In this document: piece after piece, positions 7,510 through 15,103 of the stretch
How positions within the stretch are numbered: the stretch's first letter is position 1
How the letters are laid out: every line of letters begins with the position of its first letter
NCBI GenBank assembly: GCA_963715285.1
Contig: CAVQRU010000043.1
Coordinates: forward strand, 270,610-334,609
Length of the DNA stretch: 64,000 bases
Source of the DNA: Sva-07 sp963715285
GTDB taxonomy: Bacteria; Actinomycetota; Acidimicrobiia; Acidimicrobiales; Ilumatobacteraceae
Direction of reading: 5' to 3'
Translations under genes and position numbers: made by a program
Notes under the pieces: generated by a model
What the model saw: only the letters and a program-made list of their open reading frames with translations
Database searches by the model: none
Told to the model about the DNA's origin: nothing

Positions 7510-8427
7510 TCAGGCCGGCTCGACGATGATGCGGCGATCGGGGTCGTCGCCGACCGAACGGCTGCTCACGCCGTCTTCGTCGTTGAGCACGTCGTGAACG
7601 ACCTTGCGGTCCGCCGAGGTCATCGGTTCCAACGACCGGGCCGTGCCCGATGCGCGCACCTGTTCGGCGACGTCGCGCGCGAATGCGGACAGCGCGGCCT
7701 CACGGCGTTCGCGGTAGCCGGCAACGTCGACGCGCAACCGGGTTTCGTGATCACCGAGGCGGCGCTGTGCGGCGACGCGGGCCAGATCCTGGACGGCGTT
7801 GAGTGTGCGACCACCGGGGCCGACGAGCAGGCCCAGCTCCGATCCGGTCACGGTGACATCGAGTTCGATGCCGTCGACGCGGACGTCGACGGTGCCGACA
7901 GCGCCGAATGCGCTGGTCAGACCTTCCATGAAGGTGACGGCCGCGGCGCCGACCTCCTCCGGGGTGACCGTGGATTCGGGGCGATCGTCGTTGCTCATCG
8001 TGGACTCCTGGGTCGTATCGGTACTGGTGTCGGTCTTCTTCGTCGTCGCGCGTCGCTTGGCGCCGGTGCTGCTGGTCCGTTCGTCGCCGTCGTCACTCGT
8101 GTCGGTGGTGGCGGCCTTCGACGTCGACCGTCGTGCCGGTGCGGCGTCCTCGGCAGGCGCTGTCGTCGTGTCGGTCGGCTGTTCCGTGACCGTGGCGCTC
8201 GAGGTGCTCCCGTTGCGCTTCGAGCGTCGCCGCTCCTGCTTGGGGCGGACCTGGGCCGGGCGCACCCGCGCCCGCAGACGTGCTTCGCCGCGCACTCGAC
8301 CGAACAGGCCCGGACGAGGTTCTTCGATCACGTCGAACTCGGCCTCGTCGGCAGCGACGCCGAGTTGGTCGAGGGCGGCCTCACGGGCGGCCTCCAGGGT
8401 CTTCGCGGTGGTTTCTACCCACTCCAT
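7510..8427 (-). CDS. jag: Jag/KhpB-type RNA-binding protein (Jag-N, KH, R3H)
   Basis: The N-terminal Jag-N domain is visible (EWVETTAKTLEAAREAALDQLGV, with EEPRPGLFG). It is followed by an unusually long, low-complexity linker of roughly 100 residues rich in Arg/Ser/Thr/Asp. A KH domain (ITVTGSELGLLVGPGGRTLNAVQDL region) and a C-terminal R3H domain (YRERREAALSAFARDVAEQV, LEPMTSADRKVVHDVL) complete it. KhpB proteins bind RNA and affect cell-envelope growth. 305 residues. It sits directly downstream of yidC, as in most bacteria. Confidence 0.93.
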   Translation of the reverse strand: MEWVETTAKTLEAAREAALDQLGVAADEAEFDVIEEPRPGLFGRVRGEARLRARVRPAQVRPKQERRRSKRNGSTSSATVTEQPTDTTTAPAEDAAPARRSTSKAATTDTSDDGDERTSSTGAKRRATTKKTDTSTDTTQESTMSNDDRPESTVTPEEVGAAAVTFMEGLTSAFGAVGTVDVRVDGIELDVTVTGSELGLLVGPGGRTLNAVQDLARVAAQRRLGDHETRLRVDVAGYRERREAALSAFARDVAEQVRASGTARSLEPMTSADRKVVHDVLNDEDGVSSRSVGDDPDRRIIVEPA

Positions 8428-8481
8428 GGCTACTTCACTTTCTGCTTTCGAGCCCGACGAACGACGCCGGGGAGACGATCA

Positions 8482-9630
8482 TCACGTCGGCTTCTTGGTC
8501 GACTTCGGCCGTGACTGCTTGGCGGCTTTGGCTGCTTTCGCCTTGTCGGCCTGCGCCTGCTGGCGCGACGGCGTGGGTCGGCCCTTGGCACTGGCCGAGG
8601 GCGTCGGGCGGTTCTTCGGCGGCGTCACCCGTTTGCTGGTGACGTCCTTGCTCTTCGCATCGACGGGCTTGGACGTCGACGAGTCGTTCTTGGCCGGCTT
8701 CGCAGGCTTCTTGTCGGCCTTGGGGCCGGCCAGATCCCGTTTCGCCTGCGCGAAGATGCCACCGCCGCCGTCCGGGTTCTTCTTCGCTTCCTCACGCGCT
8801 GCCTCGCCCGCGCGTTGTGCCTGGCGACCCAACGACTCGTCGTGACCGTAGAACGCCCGGGTGATGTAGGCCTGCTGAGCGATACGCAGCAGTGTCTGGA
8901 AGATGTAGTAGACGACGAGCGCGGCCAGGAAGAAGATCTGGAAGATCGCGAAGAACACCGGCAGGTACTGCATCAGCTTCTGCTGGCCGGCCGACATCGT
9001 GGGGCTGATCGAGGCGCGAGCCGCCACCATGCGCTGCTGGACGAAGTACAGCGCGCCGAGCACCACGACGAGCAGGATGTAGGGCAACGCCGCGACGAGG
9101 CCGTTGGTGACCTCGATGGCGGCCGTCTTCGACAGGTCGAGGCCCATCGACATCATCTCGTGCTTGCCGTACAGGGACTCGTACAGCGACGAGTCGATCG
9201 CCAGATAGCGGGGGATGAAGCCGGGGTCGGCGACCTCGGCGGGCTGATCGAACGCTCCCCAGACGGCCTGGGCAACGGGCAGGGCCGAGCCGCGCGGTTC
9301 GTAGGTGAGGCCCCGCAGCACACGGAACATGATGTAGAACACCGGAGCTTGCGCCAGCAGGGGCAGACACGAGGCCATGGGGTTGACCTTGTGCTCCTGG
9401 TAGAGCTTCATCATCTCTTCGTTGAGCTTCGTGCGATCGTTGCGGTACTCGTTCTGCAACTTGCGCATCTCGGGCGCGAGCCGTTGCATCTCGAGCATGC
9501 CCTTGGTGCTCTTGAGGGTCAGCGGCGTGGTGATCGCCATCACGACGACCGCGATGAGACCGATCGCGATCGTGTAGTTGCTGGTGAAGCCGTAGAACCA
9601 CGACAGGAGTGCGGCGGGAATCTCGAACAC
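8482..9630 (-). CDS. yidC: Membrane protein insertase YidC
   Basis: The 382-residue protein has the OxaA/YidC core: a first membrane segment (YTIAIGLIAVVVMAITTPL), the cytoplasmic KLQNEYRNDRTKLNEEMMKLYQEHKVNP helical hairpin, CLPLLAQAPVFYIMFRVLRGL, and two further segments near residues 160-245. The C-terminal 90 residues are a Lys/Pro/Ala-rich tail typical of actinobacterial YidC. It inserts membrane proteins with or without SecYEG. GTG 9630 is preceded by AAGGAG 9 nt upstream. Confidence 0.96.
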   Translation of the reverse strand: MFEIPAALLSWFYGFTSNYTIAIGLIAVVVMAITTPLTLKSTKGMLEMQRLAPEMRKLQNEYRNDRTKLNEEMMKLYQEHKVNPMASCLPLLAQAPVFYIMFRVLRGLTYEPRGSALPVAQAVWGAFDQPAEVADPGFIPRYLAIDSSLYESLYGKHEMMSMGLDLSKTAAIEVTNGLVAALPYILLVVVLGALYFVQQRMVAARASISPTMSAGQQKLMQYLPVFFAIFQIFFLAALVVYYIFQTLLRIAQQAYITRAFYGHDESLGRQAQRAGEAAREEAKKNPDGGGGIFAQAKRDLAGPKADKKPAKPAKNDSSTSKPVDAKSKDVTSKRVTPPKNRPTPSASAKGRPTPSRQQAQADKAKAAKAAKQSRPKSTKKPT

Positions 9631-9633
9631 TGC

Positions 9634-9948
9634 TCAGTGCTCCTTCGCGTGGTGGAGATGGTCGGATGCACACGGCTCGGGGACCGGATCGAACCCTGAC
9701 GGCCCCAGAGGCCGGCATCGAAGCAGACGGCGGACCGTCAACCAGAGTCCCCGTCGGGTGCCGTGCACCTCGAACGCCTCGTGTGCATAACTCGAACAGG
9801 TGGGGTAGAAGCGACACGGCGACGGGCGACCCGCGAATGCTCGCTGGTAGGCCTCGATCCACCTGAGGGCTCGTCGCTGGGCCCAGGTCGTGTCAGGAGT
9901 CACCGTGTCAGGAGTCACCGTGTCAGGAGTCATGGTGTCAGGAGTCAT
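9634..9948 (-). CDS. yidD: Membrane protein insertion efficiency factor YidD
   Basis: The family core is obvious: RWIEAYQRAFAGRPSPCRFYPTCSSYAHEAFEVHG and RRLLRCRPLGPSGFDPVP, with the three conserved Cys. YidD helps insert inner-membrane proteins next to YidC. ATG 9948 overlaps the rnpA stop as ATGA. The first 20 residues are four copies of a pentapeptide ([MV]TPDT) encoded by a 15-bp tandem repeat, which is not part of the family. Two downstream in-frame repeats also offer ATG or GTG starts, so the start could shift by 5-15 residues. Confidence 0.93.
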   Translation of the reverse strand: MTPDTMTPDTVTPDTVTPDTTWAQRRALRWIEAYQRAFAGRPSPCRFYPTCSSYAHEAFEVHGTRRGLWLTVRRLLRCRPLGPSGFDPVPEPCASDHLHHAKEH

Positions 9949-9949
9949 G
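9890..9949. repeat. Tandem repeat, 4 x 15 bp, at the rnpA/yidD junction
   Basis: Four units of GTGTCAGGAGTCAYS (plus-strand reading) run head to tail. They encode the YidD N-terminus and the last base pairs of rnpA. Units 1-2 end in CACC and units 3-4 in CATG, so copies supply alternative GTG or ATG starts on the minus strand. Confidence 0.9.
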
Positions 9950-10286
9950 GTGTCGACGGTTCGCCCGTACGAGACCGCACCGAGACGAGCAGCCGGCCGA
10001 CGGTGTGGTCGAGTTCTTCGAACGTACGTTCGCAGGCGCGAGCATTGGCGCCGAACAGGTACAGGCCCGGTGGAAGCTCGTGTCGACGCAGGATCTCGCG
10101 GAGTCGCCGTCGGAGCCGATTGCGTTGCACGGCGGAACCGGTGGCGCGACCGATGGCGAACGCCACGCGGGGCGGAACCAGTCGGGAATCGTTGACGAAC
10201 GTGCACCAGAGCGGGTCGATCCGCACGCGAGTGCCTTCTCGCCGAAGGCGAACGAAGGCGTCGCGCTCGCGGATCCGATCGATCAA
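9945..10286 (-). CDS. rnpA: Ribonuclease P protein component
   Basis: The RnpA signature is present: FVRLRREGTRVRIDPLWCTFV, then RVAFAIGRATGSAVQRNRLRRRLREILR, which contains the RNR RNA-binding motif. It is the protein subunit of RNase P for tRNA 5' maturation. TTG 10286 overlaps the rpmH stop (TTGA) and gives a normal length of 113 residues. No canonical ATG or GTG fits, since the frame continues upstream through rpmH. Its stop overlaps the yidD start, so rpmH, rnpA and yidD form a chain of overlapping genes. Confidence 0.93.
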   Translation of the reverse strand: MIDRIRERDAFVRLRREGTRVRIDPLWCTFVNDSRLVPPRVAFAIGRATGSAVQRNRLRRRLREILRRHELPPGLYLFGANARACERTFEELDHTVGRLLVSVRSRTGEPSTP

Positions 10287-10417
10287 GCCGACAGACGGGC
10301 GCGGCCCTTGGCGCGACGCGACTTGAGCACGGCACGGCCTGCGCGGGTGCTCATCCGCGCACGGAAACCGTGCTTGCGTGCTCGGCGGCGGTTGTTGGGT
10401 TGAAAGGTACGCTTCAC
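10283..10417 (-). CDS. rpmH: 50S ribosomal protein L34
   Basis: The 44-residue basic protein reads MKRTFQPNNRRRARKHGFRA and on to RMSTRAGRAVLKSRRAKGRARLSA, a full-length L34. GTG 10417 has GGAG 6 nt upstream. It is the first gene of the minus-strand block and is divergent from dnaA. Confidence 0.97.
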   Translation of the reverse strand: MKRTFQPNNRRRARKHGFRARMSTRAGRAVLKSRRAKGRARLSA

Positions 10418-10747
10418 GGCGGTCTCCGGACAAGTTCGAGGCAGCGCTCACGGACCGTGCGGCGCACCCTCGTCGGCGCACTCACACGGACTGACCCGGC
10501 AAGGCTACGGCGACGTGGGCACGTCCGCCAACCATGTCGGTCAAACCACAGGCATGTAAGTTGTCCACAGCACCGTTCTGATCGCATCACACCAGTACAG
10601 AGGCACTCTTGACGTCGGTGACGACACGTGTTCCGCCAGGTTTTCGTCCCGGCAACCACGTGCTAGGTTCTCCCGTCCGCCCGCTCGCTCCGTTCGTCCA
10701 CATCGTGTGGACAACCATGTGGACTGTGTGTTGGCGTTGACCGGGAG
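10418..10747. promoter_or_regulatory. rpmH-dnaA intergenic region with DnaA-box-like sites
   Basis: No gene is seen in these 330 bases. They hold a perfect TTGTCCACA (10561-10569), an inverted perfect box TGTGGACAA (10706-10714) and a one-mismatch box TCGTCCACA (10694-10702) close to the dnaA start. Divergent promoters of rpmH and dnaA must lie here. The boxes near dnaA suggest autoregulation, and the region may form part of a bipartite origin. Confidence 0.65.
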
Positions 10748-12163
10748 ATGTCGAGGGTGAGCGAGAGCACAGACGTTTGGACGCAGGTGACGCTCTCTCT
10801 GCGTTCCCAACTCGCCGAGTCGGTGTGGTTCTCCACGTTCCAGGACGTCACTCCACTCGACTCCGACTCCGACACCTTGCGCCTGCTCGCACCGAGTGCG
10901 TACGTACGAGACCGGATCCTCACCCGGTACCTCCCACTCGTCACCGAGGCGTTGCAGGATGCGAACGAGGGCCACCGCGTGGTCGAGATCGACATCGAGA
11001 CCACCGGAGCACCACCGGTCGACATCGAGACCACCCCCGACGAGGGCTCCGACCATCGCGACCAGCAGGACACGATCGCCGAGAGTGAGCGTGACCGACG
11101 AGTTCGCGACCGCGCCGACCAGCAGTCCCTGCTGCTCGACGAAGCCGGACTCAATCCTCGGTACACGTTCGAGACCTTCGTCAAGGGCGCCTCGAACCAG
11201 TTCGCACTCGCCGCCGCGCTGCGCGTCGCCGAAACGCCGGCACGCAGCTACAACCCCTTGTTCATCTACGGGTCGGCCGGCTTGGGCAAGACCCACCTCT
11301 TGCACGCGATCGGCCACTACGTGCACTCGAACTACCAGCACCACGAGGTGCGGTACGTCTCGACCGAGACGTTCATGAACGAGTACGTCGACGCGATCCG
11401 CCAGAACACGACCAACTCGCTCCGACGTCGATATCGCGACATCGACGTGCTCCTGATCGACGACATCCAGTTCATCGCCGGAAAGGAAGGCCTCCAGGAG
11501 GAGTTCTTCCACACGTTCAACTCACTGCACGGCGCCAACAAACAGGTGGTGATCTCCTCCGATCGGATGCCCGACGCCATCCCCACGCTGGAGGAACGCC
11601 TCCGCGGTCGCTTCAAGTGGGGGCTGATCACCGACATCCAGCCACCCGATCTCGAGACGCGTCTCGCCATCCTGCGCAACAAGTCCGAGCGCGACCGGGT
11701 GCTCGTCCCCGACGAGACCCTCGAGTTCATCGCCACCAACATCGCCACCAACATCCGCGAGCTCGAGGGTGCCCTGATCCGGGTGACCGCCTACGCCAGC
11801 CTGAACCAGGTCCCGATCACGACCGATCTCGCGCAGACCCAGCTCGCCGATCTCCTCAACGACAGCAAGCCCAAGGCGCGTACCGACGAGGAGCTGCTCG
11901 CGGACATCGCCGAGATCCTCCGGTTCCCGGTCGAGGATCTCAAGGGCCGCAGCCGTCAACGACCGCTCGTCACCGCGCGCCAGATCGCAATGTACGTGTT
12001 CCGCGAGTTGACCGATCTCAGCTACCCGGCGATCGCCCGACTCTTCGGCGGACGCGACCACACCACGGTGATCCACGCGAACGAGAAGATCCAACGCTTG
12101 ATGAGCGAGCGCAAACAGATCTACGACCAGGTCACCGATCTGCTGCAGCAGCTGAAGGCATGA
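10748..12163 (+). CDS. dnaA: Chromosomal replication initiator DnaA
   Basis: The 471-residue protein has all four domains. Domain I runs over about residues 1-85. A short acidic linker follows. The AAA+ domain has Walker A GSAGLGKTH at about 175-183, Walker B DVLLIDDIQFI, and sensor motifs. The C-terminal DNA-binding domain carries the signature GGRDHTTVIHANEKI. It binds DnaA boxes and melts oriC. ATG 10748 is the first start; GTG 10757 with GGGAG 8-9 nt upstream is an alternative that removes three residues. Confidence 0.98.
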   Translation: MSRVSESTDVWTQVTLSLRSQLAESVWFSTFQDVTPLDSDSDTLRLLAPSAYVRDRILTRYLPLVTEALQDANEGHRVVEIDIETTGAPPVDIETTPDEGSDHRDQQDTIAESERDRRVRDRADQQSLLLDEAGLNPRYTFETFVKGASNQFALAAALRVAETPARSYNPLFIYGSAGLGKTHLLHAIGHYVHSNYQHHEVRYVSTETFMNEYVDAIRQNTTNSLRRRYRDIDVLLIDDIQFIAGKEGLQEEFFHTFNSLHGANKQVVISSDRMPDAIPTLEERLRGRFKWGLITDIQPPDLETRLAILRNKSERDRVLVPDETLEFIATNIATNIRELEGALIRVTAYASLNQVPITTDLAQTQLADLLNDSKPKARTDEELLADIAEILRFPVEDLKGRSRQRPLVTARQIAMYVFRELTDLSYPAIARLFGGRDHTTVIHANEKIQRLMSERKQIYDQVTDLLQQLKA

Positions 12164-12422
12164 GCGGCGCCCGACGGCGACGTCCGTGCCTGGGGACACA
12201 GCAGCGGACGCGACGAGGACAACACGGTCCGCGACAGTGGACAACCTGGTGCTGTCCACCGGACGACACCGCTGTAACTCCTGGCATGGGGATCGACCAC
12301 CCATCCCGTGTGGACGCCCATCGCCGTCCTACGCTGCAGCAACGCGTGGTTGTCCCCAATCCACAGCACCTACTACTGACATTGAACATTGAGACATCCC
12401 TGCATGAGGAGAAGTGCCCACT
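12164..12422. other. Probable oriC (dnaA-dnaN intergenic region)
   Basis: In actinobacteria the origin lies between dnaA and dnaN. These 259 bases carry DnaA-box-like sites with one mismatch at 12236-12244 (AGTGGACAA) and 12350-12358 (TTGTCCCCA), and weaker ones at 12252-12260 and 12309-12317. A comparatively AT-rich stretch at about 12369-12395 could be the unwinding element. The region is short and lacks a perfect box, so the rpmH-dnaA gap may contribute. Confidence 0.65.
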
Positions 12423-13517
12423 GTGAAGTTTCGTTGCGAACGTGATGTCCTGGCCGAGGCCGTCGGATCAGCAGGACGGGCCGCCACGAACCGGACCGGC
12501 ACGCTGCCGGTGCTCGCGGGTGTGCGCATGGAGGTCGACGGTGACCGCCTGACGGTGACCGGTACCGACCTCGAACTGACCATCCGGCTCACCGTCGACG
12601 TCGGCGGGGAACGCGACGGTGCCGCCGTCGTGCCGGCTCGTCTCGTCGGCGACATCGTCAAGGCACTGCCCGCCGGTGCGGTGTCGGTCGAGCTGGGCGA
12701 CGACGAGATGTCGATCAGCGCCGGGCGGTCACAGTTCTCCGTACGCCCGTTGTCACTCGAGGACTATCCGTCGCAGAGCGAGCCCGTGGCCGAAGCGGTC
12801 ACGTTGTCGGCTGCCGTGGTCGCCGACGCGTTGCGACAGGTCGTGCGCGCCGCGTCGACCGACGATGCGCGTGCGGTGCTCACCGGCGTGCTGCTCGCCG
12901 CCGAGGACGACGGCCTGCGAATGGTCGCCACCGACTCGTACCGACTCGCCGTTCGCGATCTGCCGGAGAACTCGGTGCTCGCCTCCGGTCAGAAGGTCTT
13001 GATCCCGGGCCGGGCGCTCAGCGAGTTGCAGCGCGTGATGGGCGACGCCGAAGAACTCGTGGTTCGCCTCGGTGACCGGGAGGCCACCTTCGAAGCGGGG
13101 GGCACCCGGTTGAGTACTCGGCTGATCGAAGGCGAGTTCCCGAACTACCGCAACCTGTTGCCGTCGAGCTATCCCAACCTGCTCACCGTCGGCAAGGCCG
13201 CGATGCTGGAGGCGATTCGCCGCGTGAAGATCCTGGCCCAGGACTCGACGCCGGTGCGTCTCACGCTCGGCGGAGAGACCGTTCAGTTGACGGCGATCAC
13301 GCAGGACGTCGGCAACGCGGTCGAGGAGATCGACGCCAGCTACGACGGCACCGAGATGACCGTTGCGTTCAACCCCGACTACCTGTCGGCGGGCATCGAC
13401 GCGATCGACAGCGACGACGTCACGTTGGCCACGATGGATCCGATGAAGCCGGCGGTGCTGCGCGGTGTCGGTCGTGACGACTACCTCTATCTGTTGATGC
13501 CCGTCCGCGTGCCGTAA
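12423..13517 (+). CDS. dnaN: DNA polymerase III subunit beta (sliding clamp)
   Basis: About 364 residues with three clamp domains. The start MKFRCERDVLAEAV is standard for actinobacterial DnaN, and the end DYLYLLMPVRVP is the usual C-terminus (LMPVR). It encircles DNA and tethers the polymerase. GTG 12423 is chosen for the conserved N-terminus; AGGAG (12407-12411) lies 11 nt upstream. GTG 12414 would add three residues but is only 2 nt from AGGAG. Confidence 0.97.
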   Translation: MKFRCERDVLAEAVGSAGRAATNRTGTLPVLAGVRMEVDGDRLTVTGTDLELTIRLTVDVGGERDGAAVVPARLVGDIVKALPAGAVSVELGDDEMSISAGRSQFSVRPLSLEDYPSQSEPVAEAVTLSAAVVADALRQVVRAASTDDARAVLTGVLLAAEDDGLRMVATDSYRLAVRDLPENSVLASGQKVLIPGRALSELQRVMGDAEELVVRLGDREATFEAGGTRLSTRLIEGEFPNYRNLLPSSYPNLLTVGKAAMLEAIRRVKILAQDSTPVRLTLGGETVQLTAITQDVGNAVEEIDASYDGTEMTVAFNPDYLSAGIDAIDSDDVTLATMDPMKPAVLRGVGRDDYLYLLMPVRVP

Positions 13518-13522
13518 GGGTC

Positions 13523-14605
13523 GTGATCGTCGAGCACCTGGAGTTGGTCGACTTCCGGAACTACGTCACCGGAACGTTCGATCTCCACTCGGGGACCACG
13601 CTGGTCATCGGCGACAACGGGCAGGGGAAGACCAATCTCGCCGAAGCCCTCGCCTTCCTCGCGACGCTCACGAGCTTCCGGTCGGCTCCCGGTGACGCGT
13701 TGGTGCGCGCCGGGGTCGACACCGCGATCATCCGGGCCACCGTTCGTCACGACGACGATCGTTCGACACTGATCGAGATCGAGTTGGCCGCAGCGGGCCG
13801 TAACCGGGTGCAGGTCAACCGGCAGAAGCTGGGCCGTGTGCGTGATCTGCTCGGTGCCGTCCGGGTCACGGTGTTCTCTCCGGACGACCTCTCCCTCGTG
13901 AAGGGAAGTCCGGGGGATCGGCGGCGGTTCATGGACGACACGCTCGTTGCACTGGCCACGAAATACGACTCGATCCGCCTCGAGATCGATCGCATCGTCC
14001 GGCAGCGCAACACGTTGCTGAAGCAGTCGGGCGGTCGGCTCACCGACGAGATCGCTGTGACGCTCGACGTGTGGGACGCGAAGTTCGCGGAGATCGCCGA
14101 TCAGTTCGGCTACGCCCGAGCGACGTTGGTCGCCCGGCTCACGCCCATGGTGCAGGAGGCGTACGAGCAGCTCGCCGGGGTCGCGACACCATTGGACCTG
14201 CACTACGAACCGGCGTGGCGGACGACGGGCCTGGCCGCCGCGCTGAGCGAGGCCCGAGCGCTCGACGTGCGCCGCGGCGTGAGCACCGTCGGTCCTCATC
14301 GCGACGAGCTGGCGATGAGCATCAACGGGCTGCCGAGCCGGACGCACGCCTCGCAGGGTGAACAACGGACCCTCGCATTGGCCTTGCGCCTGGCCGGTCA
14401 CCGACTGGTCACCGAACGCACCGGATCGGCTCCGGTGCTCGTGCTCGACGACGTGCTGTCCGAGCTCGACGATCATCGCGCCATCGCACTGCTCGAGCAT
14501 CTTCCCGCCGGTCAGGTCGTGATCACGACGGCGAGCGATCTTCCTCCGGGGGCACACACCGATCACGTCGTGCGGATCGCGCACGGCCAGGTCGTCGGCG
14601 ACTGA
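13523..14605 (+). CDS. recF: DNA replication and repair protein RecF
   Basis: The 360-residue SMC-like ATPase has Walker A VIGDNGQGKTNLAEALA near residue 30, a signature region (THASQGEQRTLALALRLAG) and Walker B VLVLDDVLSELDDHR. It helps load RecA at gaps. It begins 5 bases after the dnaN stop and is probably co-transcribed. Confidence 0.96.
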   Translation: MIVEHLELVDFRNYVTGTFDLHSGTTLVIGDNGQGKTNLAEALAFLATLTSFRSAPGDALVRAGVDTAIIRATVRHDDDRSTLIEIELAAAGRNRVQVNRQKLGRVRDLLGAVRVTVFSPDDLSLVKGSPGDRRRFMDDTLVALATKYDSIRLEIDRIVRQRNTLLKQSGGRLTDEIAVTLDVWDAKFAEIADQFGYARATLVARLTPMVQEAYEQLAGVATPLDLHYEPAWRTTGLAAALSEARALDVRRGVSTVGPHRDELAMSINGLPSRTHASQGEQRTLALALRLAGHRLVTERTGSAPVLVLDDVLSELDDHRAIALLEHLPAGQVVITTASDLPPGAHTDHVVRIAHGQVVGD

Positions 14606-14623
14606 AGCGCGCCGGCGTCGGGG

Positions 14624-14629
14624 TACGTT
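14624..14629 (+). promoter_or_regulatory. Putative -10 (TACGTT), leaderless start at 14637
   Basis: TACGTT ends 7 nt before GTG 14637 and no Shine-Dalgarno sequence is present. Confidence 0.4.
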
Positions 14630-14636
14630 GGGCAGC

Positions 14637-14957
14637 GTGCCGGAGCCCGTTCCGATCTCTCGATCACTCGACTCGATCATGAAGTCGCTGCGTGGCACCG
14701 ATCGCATCCAGATCGGTGGCGTGTTCGGGCGCTGGGACGAGGCCGTCGGTTCCACCGTGAGTGCTCATGTCCGGCCCGTTCGCCTCGACGACGGGGTGTT
14801 GGTGGTGGAGGCCGACGAACCGGGATGGGCCACACAGGTCAAGTTCCTGAGCGGTGACATCATCGCCCGCCTGGCTGCGGTCGCACACGTCCGGATCGAG
14901 CGCATCGAGGTACGTGTCGGGCGCGCTGATCGGGCCTCGGGCTCCCCGACTCCGTGA
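14637..14957 (+). CDS. DUF721 (DciA-like) protein
   Basis: A 106-residue protein between recF and gyrB, the standard location of DUF721/DciA. Its core matches the family: SIMKSLRGTDRIQIGGVFGRWDEAVGSTVSAHVRPVRLDDGVLVVEADEPGWATQVKFL. DciA proteins load the replicative helicase DnaB in bacteria that lack DnaC; that role is known for the family and inferred here. GTG 14637 gives MPEPVPISRSLDSIM; a TTG at 14628 is less likely. Confidence 0.88.
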   Translation: MPEPVPISRSLDSIMKSLRGTDRIQIGGVFGRWDEAVGSTVSAHVRPVRLDDGVLVVEADEPGWATQVKFLSGDIIARLAAVAHVRIERIEVRVGRADRASGSPTP

Positions 14958-15103
14958 CACCCCGCTGGTAGGCTGGAGACCACTCGCGATCGCCATGTGG
15001 GCGCCGGTCCGACCTCTCGTCGAAGGCCGGTAGACCGCACGGCTCGCCCACCAACGTGCCCCCCCGGGCACGCCGCCAGACAGCCAGAAGTATCGAGGTA
15101 CGA

